Assembly (NCBI GenBank): GCA_963736455.1
Contig: CAVTON010000002.1
Location: 744,001-808,000, forward strand
DNA from: DAHUXD01 sp963736455
GTDB taxonomy: Bacteria > Acidobacteriota > Thermoanaerobaculia > UBA5066 > Gp7-AA6
Length of the DNA stretch: 64,000 bases
Direction of reading: 5' to 3'
The position numbers and the translations under genes are program-made. A model generated the notes under the pieces. The model saw nothing but the letters and a program-made list of their open reading frames with translations, was not told the DNA's origin and searched no databases. Positions 37,894-46,823 of the stretch are shown here, in pieces (positions within the stretch are counted from its first letter, which is position 1; each line of letters begins with the position of its first letter).

Positions 37894-39267
37894 ATGGGAA
37901 AAGCGAAGATCCTGAAATTCGACGCGGCGGGCCCGGGTCTTTCCAAGTCCGAGATCCTGAAGGTGTGCGAGGCGGAGAACGTCCGCTTCATGCGCCTGCA
38001 GTTTTCCGACATCTTCGGCGTCATCAAGAACGTCGAGCTGCCGAGCTCGCAGTTCGGCAAGGCGCTCGACGGCGAGATCCAGTTCGACGGCTCCTCGATC
38101 GAGGGCTTCACCCGCATCGAAGAGTCCGACATGAACCTGGTGCCGGACCTCGACGCCTTCGCCATCTATCCCTGGGCCCACTCGAACGGTGAGAAGATCG
38201 GCCGGCTCATCTGCGACGTCTACACGCCGGACGGAAATCCGTTCGCGGGTTGCCCACGCATGAGCCTGCGCAAGCAGATGGACAGGGCGTCGGCCCTCGG
38301 CTACACGATGGTGACGGGTCCGGAGGCCGAGTTCTTCCTCTTCCGCCGCGACGCCGCCGGCAATCCGATCGTGGACACGCACGACGAGGGCGCCTACTTC
38401 GACCTGACCCCGGTCGACCGGGGCGAAGAGGCCCGGCGCGACATCGTCCTCGCCCTCGAGCAGATGGGATTCGAGGTGGAAGCGGCGCACCACGAGGTCG
38501 CCGCCGGCCAGCACGAGATCGACTTCAAGTACGCCGACGCGATCACGACGGCCGACCGCGTCTCCACGTTCCGCTTCGTCGTCAAGAAGGTCGCCCTCGA
38601 CCACGGCCTGCACGCGACGTTCATGCCGAAGCCGATCTTCGGGATCAACGGCTCGGGCATGCACGTGCACCAGTCCTTCCTCGACAAGAAGGGCAACAAC
38701 GTCTTCTACGACGCCAAGGCCAAGTACCAGCTCTCGAAGACCGCGCTGAATTACACGGGGGGCATCCTCCGTCACGCCCGCGGCTTCTCGGCCATCACCA
38801 ACCCGCTCGTCAACTCGTACAAGCGCCTGGTGCCGGGCTACGAGGCCCCGATCAATGTCGCGTGGTCCATGCGCAATCGCTCGCCGCTCGTGCGGGTGCC
38901 GGCGCGCCGCGGCATGGGCACGCGCATCGAGGTCCGGATGCCGGACCCCTCCTGCAACCCCTACCTGGCGTTCGGGGTCATGCTGGCCTCGGGCCTCGAC
39001 GGCGTGAAGAACCGGATGGATCCGGGCGAGCCGGTCGATCGGAACATCTTCAAGATGAGCGAGCGCGAGAAGCGGCGCCTGAAGATCGACCAGCTGCCGG
39101 CGAATCTCTCCGAGGCATGCGACAACCTGGAGAAGGACGCGGTCGTGACGGAAGCGCTCGGCGAGCACATCCTCACGCATTACCTCGAGGCCAAGCGCGG
39201 CGAGTGGGCCGAGTACATTTCGCGCGTCCAGCCGTGGGAGACCGAGAAGTACATGGAAACGTATTGA
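37894..39267 (+). CDS. glnA: Glutamine synthetase, type I (alpha-like)
   Basis: 457 residues; makes glutamine from glutamate, ammonia and ATP as a dodecamer. Family blocks: FDGSSIEGFTRIEESDM, GPEAEFFLF, HHEVAAGQHEIDFKYADA, NGSGMHVHQSF (~252), NPLVNSYKRLVPGYEAP, RVPARRGMGTRIEVRMPDP. At the adenylylation loop the sequence is KIDQLPANLSEA with no Tyr, so GlnE-type adenylylation is not expected; feedback inhibition as in Gram-positive GSI-alpha is likelier (family knowledge). ATG 37894 has a G-rich GGGGGG ribosome site. Own promoter and a strong terminator make it a single-gene unit. Confidence 0.96.
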   Translation: MGKAKILKFDAAGPGLSKSEILKVCEAENVRFMRLQFSDIFGVIKNVELPSSQFGKALDGEIQFDGSSIEGFTRIEESDMNLVPDLDAFAIYPWAHSNGEKIGRLICDVYTPDGNPFAGCPRMSLRKQMDRASALGYTMVTGPEAEFFLFRRDAAGNPIVDTHDEGAYFDLTPVDRGEEARRDIVLALEQMGFEVEAAHHEVAAGQHEIDFKYADAITTADRVSTFRFVVKKVALDHGLHATFMPKPIFGINGSGMHVHQSFLDKKGNNVFYDAKAKYQLSKTALNYTGGILRHARGFSAITNPLVNSYKRLVPGYEAPINVAWSMRNRSPLVRVPARRGMGTRIEVRMPDPSCNPYLAFGVMLASGLDGVKNRMDPGEPVDRNIFKMSEREKRRLKIDQLPANLSEACDNLEKDAVVTEALGEHILTHYLEAKRGEWAEYISRVQPWETEKYMETY

Positions 39268-39292
39268 ACACGTCGCGTTTTGTCTAATTAAG

Positions 39293-39325
39293 TAAGGCCA
39301 GACATACGTCTGGCCTTATTTATTT
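39293..39325 (+). terminator. Rho-independent terminator of glnA
   Basis: TAAGGCCAGAC / GTCTGGCCTTA stem of 11 bp with a short ATAC-type loop, followed by TTTATTT. 26 nt after the glnA stop. The most convincing terminator in the window. Confidence 0.85.
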
Positions 39326-39391
39326 CAGAACTCATCAGTTCTGGAATCCAGCGCCGAGGACCTACGTTACTGAGCCGTACAGGAGGGGCAC

Positions 39392-41110
39392 ATGAACCTC
39401 CGCTCCATCGGCTGCTCGACCCTGGTGCTTGCCGCAGCCTGCGGCGTCGCATCCGCCCAGACCGTCCGCGAAAAGGTCGCCGTCGATGTCGTCACCGTTC
39501 GCGTGACCGCCCGGGATTCGGCCGGGAAGCGGATCGAGGACCTCAAGGCATCCGATCTCATCCTCACCGTGGACGGCAAGCCGGTCTCGATCGAGACGTT
39601 TTCCGGGCCCGGGGCGGCGCTTCCTGCGATCGCCCCGGTCGCGCCGGCGCCCGTTCCCGGCCCGACCCTCGGTCCGGGCAGGGCGACGGAGCCGGCCGAC
39701 ACGGCGAGCCCGATGCCCGACGAGGCCTTCCAGCGGGTCCTGATCTTCGTCGACGAGGTTCAGACGAATCCCTTCGACCGCAGGGACGTCTGCGAAGAGC
39801 TTGCACGTTACGTCCTGACGCCGGGTCCGGCGAACCGCGAGTTCCGCATCGCCCGGTTCGATGGCCGGCTCGAGATGGAGACGGGCTGGACGCGCGACGC
39901 CGGTCAGGTCGCGTCCGCGCTTCGCCGCATCGGTACCGGCGGGAAGAGCGAGCGAATTCCGAGTCCGGGTGAGCTGGGAGATGCCACCGGGTCGACCGCC
40001 TATTCGTCGGCGGCCTGGATCCAGCTTCACCAGGATCGCCTTCACGAAGCGCTTCTCGAGACCCTTGCCGACTTCCCTCAGTCGACCCCGAAGGGCCGGC
40101 TCCTCCTGGTGACCGGCGGTACGACATTGATGCGGCCGGAGGATCTCGCGTTCGTGCTGCAGAATTCGACCCTGTCATCCAACCCGACGCAAACGGCCAA
40201 GAAACACACGCAGCTGATCAACGACACGCTCGGCGACGGCCGCAATCAGGAGCTTCAACGGACCACCTTCGTGCTCTGGAGCCGCGCCGTCAATCCCAAC
40301 GGTCACGTCCTGACCACCGCCGATCTCGTCGCTAAGGCCGTCGAGGAGGGCATCGAGCTCGTTCCGGTATACGCGGAGGCAGCGGGCCGTGGAGAGTTCG
40401 ATCTCTCGAAGCGATCGGAGGCCCTCGGTACCGACCCGGGGCAGACGGGCATGAACGTCCCGACCGCGGGCGACGGTCGGTTGACGCCTCATCTCGCCGC
40501 CGCCTCGGCGCTCGCCGAGATCGCCGGCGAAACGGGCGCCGAAGCCGTCCTGGTCGGCCGGAAAGCCGGCTCGCGGCTGGCCGAGATCGATTCCCGCGCC
40601 GGCTACGCGCTCTCGTTCCGCGATCCGTACGGCGATCATGTTTCCCATCAGATCTGGCTGCGTTGTCAGCGCCCGGGCGTGAGGATCGAGTACCGGCGCG
40701 GCTATCGAATCCCGCAGGATGACGAACGGACGCTGGACACGGTCGTCGCGGGGTTCCTCGAACCCGCGCGTCGCTCGAACCCGATGAGCACCGAGATCGT
40801 TCAGGCCGCCTCGCTGAATGCAAAGCAGAAGCCGGCGACGAAGCTCGCGATCTCGTACTCGCCGCCGCTCGAAACCGGCGCCGCCGCCGAGCGGCCCGTC
40901 TCGGTCGTCGCGGTCGGCGAAGACCGAAACGGCGACCGCACGGAGCCCGTCGAGTGGAGCGGAACGGCGTTTCGGGAGGCCGGGGCGGACGTCTTCGAGA
41001 CGGACTTCCTCCTGAACGTGCCCCCGAACTACGCCTGGAGCGTCGCGGTGCGGGATCAGCCGACGGGGCTGATCTCATACGTCTTCGTTCCCGCGCCCGC
41101 GAGGCCCTGA
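39392..41110 (+). CDS. Secreted VWFA-related domain protein (acidobacterial type)
   Basis: 572 residues, ATG 39392 after AGGAGGGG. Signal peptide LVLAAACGVASAQ. Residues ~25-60, VDVVTVRVTARDSAGKRIEDL then LILTVDGKPV, are the entry block of the VWFA-related proteins expanded in Acidobacteria. A divergent VWA domain follows (ILIFVDEVQTNPFDRRDVCEE, LLLVTGGTTLM), in which the DxSxS MIDAS appears lost (DEVQT). An ~120-residue beta-rich C-terminus, from about residue 450, follows. Role unknown, probably protein binding outside the cell. Stop is directly followed by the GTG of the BNR-repeat gene (no gap). Confidence 0.85.
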   Translation: MNLRSIGCSTLVLAAACGVASAQTVREKVAVDVVTVRVTARDSAGKRIEDLKASDLILTVDGKPVSIETFSGPGAALPAIAPVAPAPVPGPTLGPGRATEPADTASPMPDEAFQRVLIFVDEVQTNPFDRRDVCEELARYVLTPGPANREFRIARFDGRLEMETGWTRDAGQVASALRRIGTGGKSERIPSPGELGDATGSTAYSSAAWIQLHQDRLHEALLETLADFPQSTPKGRLLLVTGGTTLMRPEDLAFVLQNSTLSSNPTQTAKKHTQLINDTLGDGRNQELQRTTFVLWSRAVNPNGHVLTTADLVAKAVEEGIELVPVYAEAAGRGEFDLSKRSEALGTDPGQTGMNVPTAGDGRLTPHLAAASALAEIAGETGAEAVLVGRKAGSRLAEIDSRAGYALSFRDPYGDHVSHQIWLRCQRPGVRIEYRRGYRIPQDDERTLDTVVAGFLEPARRSNPMSTEIVQAASLNAKQKPATKLAISYSPPLETGAAAERPVSVVAVGEDRNGDRTEPVEWSGTAFREAGADVFETDFLLNVPPNYAWSVAVRDQPTGLISYVFVPAPARP

Positions 41111-44107
41111 GTGCAGATCCTTTCGTATCCGATCGGCCTCTTGATCGGGCTGTTTCCGATCGCGGTGGACCTCGGGGAGGGCCGCGCGCCGGCGCACCTC
41201 TTGCTCGACGGCCGGCCCGTCTGCGAGGTCACCGAACGGGCTCCGGGGTGCCTCGTGGATCTCGGCGCGGATCCGAGAGTCCATCTCCTCGAGTTGCTGC
41301 GCTCGGACGCCGCCGGCCGGGTCACCGAACGCGTCGCGCGGTGGGTGAACCGGCCGGGAATCGAGCCCGAGGTCATCGTCGGGGGGAGCTGCGACGAGAA
41401 GTCGCTCGTCTGCGAGTTCGCCGTGACCTGGGCGCACCCGCACAAGCTCGAGCCGAAGCGGCTCGTGCTCCAGCTCGACGGCGTGAAACGCTGGGACGTC
41501 GTCGCTCATCGGGTCGCGTTCCCGATCGCGAAGGGGCTGCGGCCGCAGGTCGTGTCGTGCGACGTCGAGTTCCCCGACGGGACGCGGGCCACCTACACGC
41601 GCACCCTGTACGCGTTCAACCCGGAGGAGGCGCACGCGTCGCTGTCGGCGATTCCGGTCGTGCCGGAGCCGGGGGCGGACGCAGCCGCGATTCTCCGCGG
41701 TGCGGGTCTTTCCGTTCGGACCGTCGAGGAGACGGAGCCCGATGTGGCCTTCGTCGCGGCGCCCTCCGCGTTCGAGCCGATGGTCGAGCTCTCGCCGAAC
41801 CCGAACGGAGGCCTGCGGTGGCGCGGACCGGCCGAGGGATCGGAAGCCTTCGCGAAGGTCCGCATCGTCTCTCCCGACGAGTTCTTGAGCGCCGAGAACA
41901 TTCCTCTCCGAAGGCTCGGTCTCATCTCGGTCGGCCTGCCTCACTCGCGATTCTCCCGCTACGCCGACGCGGTGGCCGCGGCCGGTTACGAGCTCGGTGC
42001 GAGTCCCCGCGTCCGCGCGGTCGTCCTGATTCTTTCCGGTTTCGATCGCCCGAACGTCAGCAGCTTCACCCCGGCGCAGGCGCAGGCGTATCTCGCCGAG
42101 GTCATGGTCCCGCTTGTCGTCTGGCGTGTCGGCAACGTGGAGGCGCCGGAGTGGCCCGCCGGGCCGCGCGTCGACGGCCGCACGAGCCTTCTCGCCGCCC
42201 TCGCGGACCTGCGCGCCTCGATCGGCCGGCAGAGGATGGTCTGGCTCGAGGGATCCCTCGATACCCGCCATCTCGGCGGCTGGCTCGCGCCGGGCGTCGC
42301 TCTCGCCGGCCGAGCGAAGCCCGCCCCGGCGATGCGCGGAGAAGCGACGCTGGGAGCCCCGCCCGCACGCCTGCGCTCCGACGGTCCGGACGGAGGTCCC
42401 GTGCACGCCATGGCCATTTCCGCGGACGGAAGGCTCGCTTACGCCGGGGCTCACGCGGGGGTCTCCCGCAGCCGCGACGGCGGCGGGCATTGGGAGCCGG
42501 CCTCGGTGGGGCTTCCGCTGGCGCCGGTCCGAGGCCTCGCCATCGATCCGGCGGATCCGGCTCGTGTCGCCGCGGCGACGGACGGCGGGCTCTTCTGGAG
42601 CGCGGACGCCGGCGATTCCTGGCAGCGGAAAGGCGGGGCGCCGGCACTCCTCCCGATGGAGTCGATCGCCTTCGATCCGGGCAATCCGAGGGTCGTGTAC
42701 GCCGGCTCGGCGGGACGGGGCGTCCTGCGGAGCGACGACGGCGGCGCGACTTTCCTCTCGACCGTGCTGGATCGCGGCGACATCCGAACGGTCGTCGTCG
42801 ATCCCCGAACGCACGCGGTCATGGCCGCCTCGGAGGTCGGAGTCTTCCGCAGCTCCGATCGTGGACTCACCTGGGAGCCGGCGGCAAGGCTTCCGCAGCG
42901 CGTGCTGGCACTCGCCTGGGATGCGGCGGGCGGGCGGCTCTTCGCCGCCACGGCGGGCGCCGGGCTCTGGTCCACCGCCGACGCCGGCGCCTCGTGGAAG
43001 CCGTCGGCGCTGAAGAGTGCGTATCTGACGAGCGTCTCGGTCGGACGCTCGGGCCGCCTCTTCGCGGGTTCGCCGGACGGCATCTTCACGTCCGCGACCG
43101 GCGGCGCGGAATGGCGGCTCGCGCGCGCGGCGCCGATCGAAGGCCTCGCTGCCGGAGCGGAAATCGCCCTCGCCGGCTCGTCGAGGGGAGTCCTTCGCCG
43201 TCCTGGCCCCGGCTCGGGCTGGGCGGATTCGAGCTCGGGCCTCTCGGCGTCGGTCGTGTATGCGGTCGCCTCCTCGCCGGCCGGTCCGGGGAGGGACCTG
43301 TACGCGGCGTCCTCGACCGGTCTCGTGCATTCGAGCGAAAGCGGGTGGAAACCCGTCGCCGGCGTACCCGACGGCATCCTCGTAGATGCCCTCGCGTTCA
43401 CGTCGCGTCCGGAGCCGGCGCTCTACGTCGGCACGGCCGGAAGCATCGGACGGCGCGGCCCCGGAACCGACGAATGGTCGTTTCTGCCGACCAGGGCCAT
43501 CTTCGGGTTCGCGTTCGGCCGGTCGCAAGGCGAGACCGTGATGGCGGCGAGCCGTGAGGGCGCGCTGAGGTCGTCCGATGGCGGGATTCACTGGACCCCG
43601 TCCGTCTCGGGCATGGAAGGGACCTTCGCCCTCGAGATCGAGCCGGATCCGGCCGACCCCGGAACGTTCTACGCCGCGACGGCGGGTGTGGGCGTGCTCC
43701 GGACCGAAAACGCGGGAAAGAGCTGGAAGAGTAGCGGCCAGGAGTTGACGCACCGAGTCGTCCGATCGGTCGCGGTAAATCCCGCGGATCCGCGGATCGT
43801 CTACGCCGGCACCGACTCCGGCGTCTTCCGGAGCGCGGATCGCGCCGGGACGTGGTCGTCGGCATCGGAGGGGCTGCCGCAGGCGCCGGTGTACGCGCTC
43901 GTCCCGGATCCGCGCGCGCCGGGCACGCTCTTCGCGGGAACCTCCGCCGGACTCTTCCGCTCCGGCGACGGCGCGGCGACGTGGCAGCCGTTCCCGGCGG
44001 GCGGCGCGGCCGTCGCCGTCACCGCCCTGTCCCTCGACGAGGCGAACGGAACGCTCGTCGTGGGCTCGCTCGGGTCCGGGGTCGCGCGGATCCCGCTCGA
44101 GCGCTGA
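41111..44107 (+). CDS. Large BNR/Asp-box beta-propeller protein
   Basis: 998 residues from GTG 41111, immediately after the VWA stop. The first ~400 residues resemble the beta-rich and VWA-like part of its neighbour (VLILSGFDRPN, LVVWRVGNVEAPEWP). From ~430 to the end come roughly a dozen Asp-box repeats of the form S-x-D-x-G-x-x-W (SRDGGGHWEPA, SADAGDSWQRK, SSDRGLTWEPA, TENAGKSWKSS, SADRAGTWSSA), as in sialidase/sortilin or photosystem-assembly-like propellers. No sialidase catalytic Arg triad was seen. It has only a short hydrophobic start (ILSYPIGLLIGLFPIAV) that may be a signal. Likely a surface or periplasmic partner of the VWA protein. Confidence 0.75.
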   Translation: MQILSYPIGLLIGLFPIAVDLGEGRAPAHLLLDGRPVCEVTERAPGCLVDLGADPRVHLLELLRSDAAGRVTERVARWVNRPGIEPEVIVGGSCDEKSLVCEFAVTWAHPHKLEPKRLVLQLDGVKRWDVVAHRVAFPIAKGLRPQVVSCDVEFPDGTRATYTRTLYAFNPEEAHASLSAIPVVPEPGADAAAILRGAGLSVRTVEETEPDVAFVAAPSAFEPMVELSPNPNGGLRWRGPAEGSEAFAKVRIVSPDEFLSAENIPLRRLGLISVGLPHSRFSRYADAVAAAGYELGASPRVRAVVLILSGFDRPNVSSFTPAQAQAYLAEVMVPLVVWRVGNVEAPEWPAGPRVDGRTSLLAALADLRASIGRQRMVWLEGSLDTRHLGGWLAPGVALAGRAKPAPAMRGEATLGAPPARLRSDGPDGGPVHAMAISADGRLAYAGAHAGVSRSRDGGGHWEPASVGLPLAPVRGLAIDPADPARVAAATDGGLFWSADAGDSWQRKGGAPALLPMESIAFDPGNPRVVYAGSAGRGVLRSDDGGATFLSTVLDRGDIRTVVVDPRTHAVMAASEVGVFRSSDRGLTWEPAARLPQRVLALAWDAAGGRLFAATAGAGLWSTADAGASWKPSALKSAYLTSVSVGRSGRLFAGSPDGIFTSATGGAEWRLARAAPIEGLAAGAEIALAGSSRGVLRRPGPGSGWADSSSGLSASVVYAVASSPAGPGRDLYAASSTGLVHSSESGWKPVAGVPDGILVDALAFTSRPEPALYVGTAGSIGRRGPGTDEWSFLPTRAIFGFAFGRSQGETVMAASREGALRSSDGGIHWTPSVSGMEGTFALEIEPDPADPGTFYAATAGVGVLRTENAGKSWKSSGQELTHRVVRSVAVNPADPRIVYAGTDSGVFRSADRAGTWSSASEGLPQAPVYALVPDPRAPGTLFAGTSAGLFRSGDGAATWQPFPAGGAAVAVTALSLDEANGTLVVGSLGSGVARIPLER

Positions 44108-44147
44108 CGGGCGAACGGACGGGCCGCTTCGTTAGACTCTCGGGGAC

Positions 44148-45065
44148 ATGGGGAATCTCTCGAAGCGCTTCCGCGAGAGGCTCGCCGCGGGCCGGCCCCT
44201 GCTTCTCGACGCGGCGATGGGAACGGAGCTCCAGCGCCGGGAAGCGCGGACGACTCTGCCGCTCTGGAGCGCGCTCGCGTTGATGGAGGATCCGGAGCTC
44301 GTCTGGACGATCCATGGCGACGAGGTGGCCGCCGGCGCCGACATCCTCACGGCCGACACGTTCCGCACGCACGCGCGCAGCCTCGAGCGGGGAGGAGCCC
44401 CCGGCCGCTCGTTCGAGCTGTCGGCGCTGGCAGTGCGCCTCGCGCACCAGGCGGCCGCGGCGCCCGGGCGCGAGGTCTTCGTGGCGGGATCGCTCTCGCC
44501 CCTCGAGGACTGTTACCGGCCGGACCTCGTTCCGGACGACGAGGCCCTCGCCCGCGAGCACGCGGCGCAGGCCCGCTTCCTCGCCGACGCCGGCGTGGAT
44601 CTGATCCTCGCCGAGACGCACAACACGATCCGCGAGGCGGTGGCCGCGGCCCGCGCCGCGAGGGCGACCGGAATTCCGGTGGTCGTCTCGCTCGTGACGG
44701 ACGGAACCGGAAGGCTCCTCTCGGGCGAGTCCATCGCGGCGGCCGCCGCCGCGCTCTCGCCGTTCGAGCCCGAGGCGCTCGGAATCAACTGCGTCCCGGC
44801 GGGAAAGCTCGCCGGCGACCTCGCCCTTCTGGCGAAAGCGTCTCCCGGCCGCCCGCTCGCGGCCTATGGAAACCTGGGTCTTCCCGCCGAGGGCGCGGGC
44901 TGGGCCTTCACCGATGAGCTGTCGCCGGACGATTACGCGAGGGAGGCCGGACGTTGGCTCGCGCTCGGGGCGCGGATCGTCGGCGGATGCTGCGGCACGA
45001 CCCCGGAGCACACGCGGACGCTCAAGGCGGCCCGGGACGCCTCGCCGTCGCCGGCTCGGACCTAG
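44148..45065 (+). CDS. Homocysteine S-methyltransferase family protein
   Basis: 305 residues. Betaine/S-methylmethionine-homocysteine methyltransferase fold: LLLDAAMGTELQRR at the start, ADTFRTHARSL, and Zn ligands Cys215 in GINC and Cys281-Cys282 in GGCCGTTPEH. Transfers a methyl group to homocysteine; the donor (S-methylmethionine, betaine or other) cannot be read from the sequence. Stop overlaps the convergent kdpD sensor stop by 4 nt. Confidence 0.88.
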   Translation: MGNLSKRFRERLAAGRPLLLDAAMGTELQRREARTTLPLWSALALMEDPELVWTIHGDEVAAGADILTADTFRTHARSLERGGAPGRSFELSALAVRLAHQAAAAPGREVFVAGSLSPLEDCYRPDLVPDDEALAREHAAQARFLADAGVDLILAETHNTIREAVAAARAARATGIPVVVSLVTDGTGRLLSGESIAAAAAALSPFEPEALGINCVPAGKLAGDLALLAKASPGRPLAAYGNLGLPAEGAGWAFTDELSPDDYAREAGRWLALGARIVGGCCGTTPEHTRTLKAARDASPSPART

Positions 45066-46220
45066 CGGCCCGACTCCGGCCGGCCCTCGGTCTCGATCTC
45101 GTAGACGTCGACGCCGGTTCCGGCGCGGGCGAAGGAGTCGATCGGGCTCTTTCGAGCGACCGCCTTCCACCAGGGCCGCCGCGATTTTCCGAAGATCGCG
45201 AGCGTGATCCCGTGCTCCCGCGCAAACCGGAGGAGCTCCTCGGCGACGTCGTCGGCGGCGAGCCAGACGACCTTGGCGCCGAGCTCCATCGCGAGCGTCA
45301 CGTTTTCGCCGAGGAGGCGGTGCTCGCGCGCCGACATGCGCTGCGGGCCGTCGCGTGCGGTCCGGACGTAGACGGCGAACCAGTTCATGTTGAGCTTTCC
45401 GGCCAGGGCGGAGGCGCGGCGCAGGAGCAGCCGGGTCGTCTCCGAATTCGACGACATCGCCACCATGACCTTGGTCCCGACGGGCTCCGTCGCCGCCGCG
45501 CGATCCGGTCCGCGGCGCTCGGCCTCGAGGCGATCGGCGATCTGGCGCATCGCGAGCTCGCGCAGCGAGGCGAGGTTCTCCTCGGTGAAGAAGTTCTCGA
45601 GGGCGGGGCCGATGCGCTCCGCGGGGTAGATCTTGCCCGCCTTGAGCCGCTCGCGCAGCTCCTCCGACGGGAGGTCGACGTTCACGATCGCATCGGCCTG
45701 GCGCAGGATCCGATCCGGGAATCCGCTCCTGGACGTCGACGCCGGTCACCCGCGAGACGATGTCCTGGACGGACTCGAAGTGCTGAATGTTGACCGCCGT
45801 CATCACCGAGATCCCGGCGGCGAGCAGGTCCTCCACGTCCTGGTAGCGCTTGACGTTCTCCGTGCCGGGGACGTTGGTATGGGCGAGCTCGTCCACGATG
45901 ACGACCTCGGGCCGGCGAGCGAGGATCGCCGGCAGGTCCATCTCCTCGAGCATCCGCCCCTTGTAGGGAACCGCCCGGCGCGCAACGACCTCGAGGTCGC
46001 CGACGCGTTCGGCCGTGTCCCTCCGGTCGTGTGTCTCGACGAAACCGGCGACGACGTCCACCCCCTGCTTCTTCAGGTGGTGGGCGTCCTCGAGCATCTG
46101 GTAGGTCTTTCCGACGCCCGCCGCATGGCCGATGTAGATCTTGAGCTTTCCCCGCCGGGACTTCTCGAGCAGCTTGAGGAAGACGTCCGGGGAGGTCCGC
46201 CGTCCGTCGTCCTGCGCCAT
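45062..46220 (-). CDS. kdpD: KdpD N-terminal sensor half (KdpD + USP domains), frameshifted
   Basis: If one base is removed this is 385 residues: the KdpD sensor domain with Walker A GHAAGVGKT (31-39), Walker B VVIVDELAHTN, then a universal-stress-protein domain (TKVMVAMSSNSETTRLLL, HGITLAIFGKS). It has no membrane or kinase part; the kinase half is the separate gene at 53090-54529. Frame is lost at 45717-45719: an extra C (minus strand) in ATTCCCGG after residue 168, and the rest (MNVDLPSEEL onward, 45685-45062) is in another frame. Free-standing N-terminal KdpD proteins are known from cyanobacteria. Sequencing error or true decay cannot be told apart here. Confidence 0.85.
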
Positions 46221-46230
46221 CGTCGGAATT

Positions 46231-46812
46231 CTAGCGAGTCGCCGGGATCGACCGGTCGAGGTCGAGGTTCGTCAGGAGCACGTTGACGCGCGGTTCGCCG
46301 AGGAATCCCAGGGTGCGCGGCTCGACGTGCCGGCGGATGAGCTCCGCGATCTTCTCCTCGGGGACGCCACGGGCCTTCGCGATTCGGGCCGCCTGCCAGA
46401 GCGCGGCATCGGGGGAGACGTGCGGATCGAGCCCGGACGCGGACGTGGTGGCGAGATCCGCGGGGACCGGGCGGGGGTCGCCCGGCCGATCGGCGCGCGC
46501 CGCGGAAACGGCCGACCCGATCGCCTTCGCGAGGTCGGCGTCGGTCGGCCCCTTGTTCGTTCCCTGCGACGCCGTCGCGTCGTAGCCGTCCTTGCCTGCG
46601 GCGGAGGGGCGGGAATGAAGGTACTGCGGACCCTTGAAGCTCTGGCCGATGAGCTCCGAGCCGACCACGCGGCCGCCTGCCGTCACGAACGAGCCGTCGG
46701 CCTTGTTTCTCCAGAAGAGGCGGGAAACGCCGGTCACGGCCGCGGGGTAGACGCCTCCGAGGAGAACCGTCAGGACGACGACGTACAGGGTCGAGCGAAC
46801 GATGAGCTTCAT
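46231..46812 (-). CDS. kdpC: Potassium-transporting ATPase KdpC subunit
   Basis: 193 residues from ATG 46812. One N-terminal membrane helix (LYVVVLTVLLGGVYPAAVTG) then the KdpC periplasmic domain: GSELIGQSFKGPQYLHSRPSAA, GSNKGPTDADL-like TNKGPTDADL, ASGLDPHVSP, and VNVLLTNLDLD at the end. Stabilises the KdpFABC complex. 11 nt after kdpB and 10 nt before the kdpD sensor half. Confidence 0.95.
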   Translation of the reverse strand: MKLIVRSTLYVVVLTVLLGGVYPAAVTGVSRLFWRNKADGSFVTAGGRVVGSELIGQSFKGPQYLHSRPSAAGKDGYDATASQGTNKGPTDADLAKAIGSAVSAARADRPGDPRPVPADLATTSASGLDPHVSPDAALWQAARIAKARGVPEEKIAELIRRHVEPRTLGFLGEPRVNVLLTNLDLDRSIPATR

Positions 46813-46823
46813 GATCTTTTTCC

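Noticed and set aside
41075..43753. 892-residue frame antisense to the BNR protein
   Set aside because: The plus-strand repeats explain the coding; the antisense frame has no recognisable feature.
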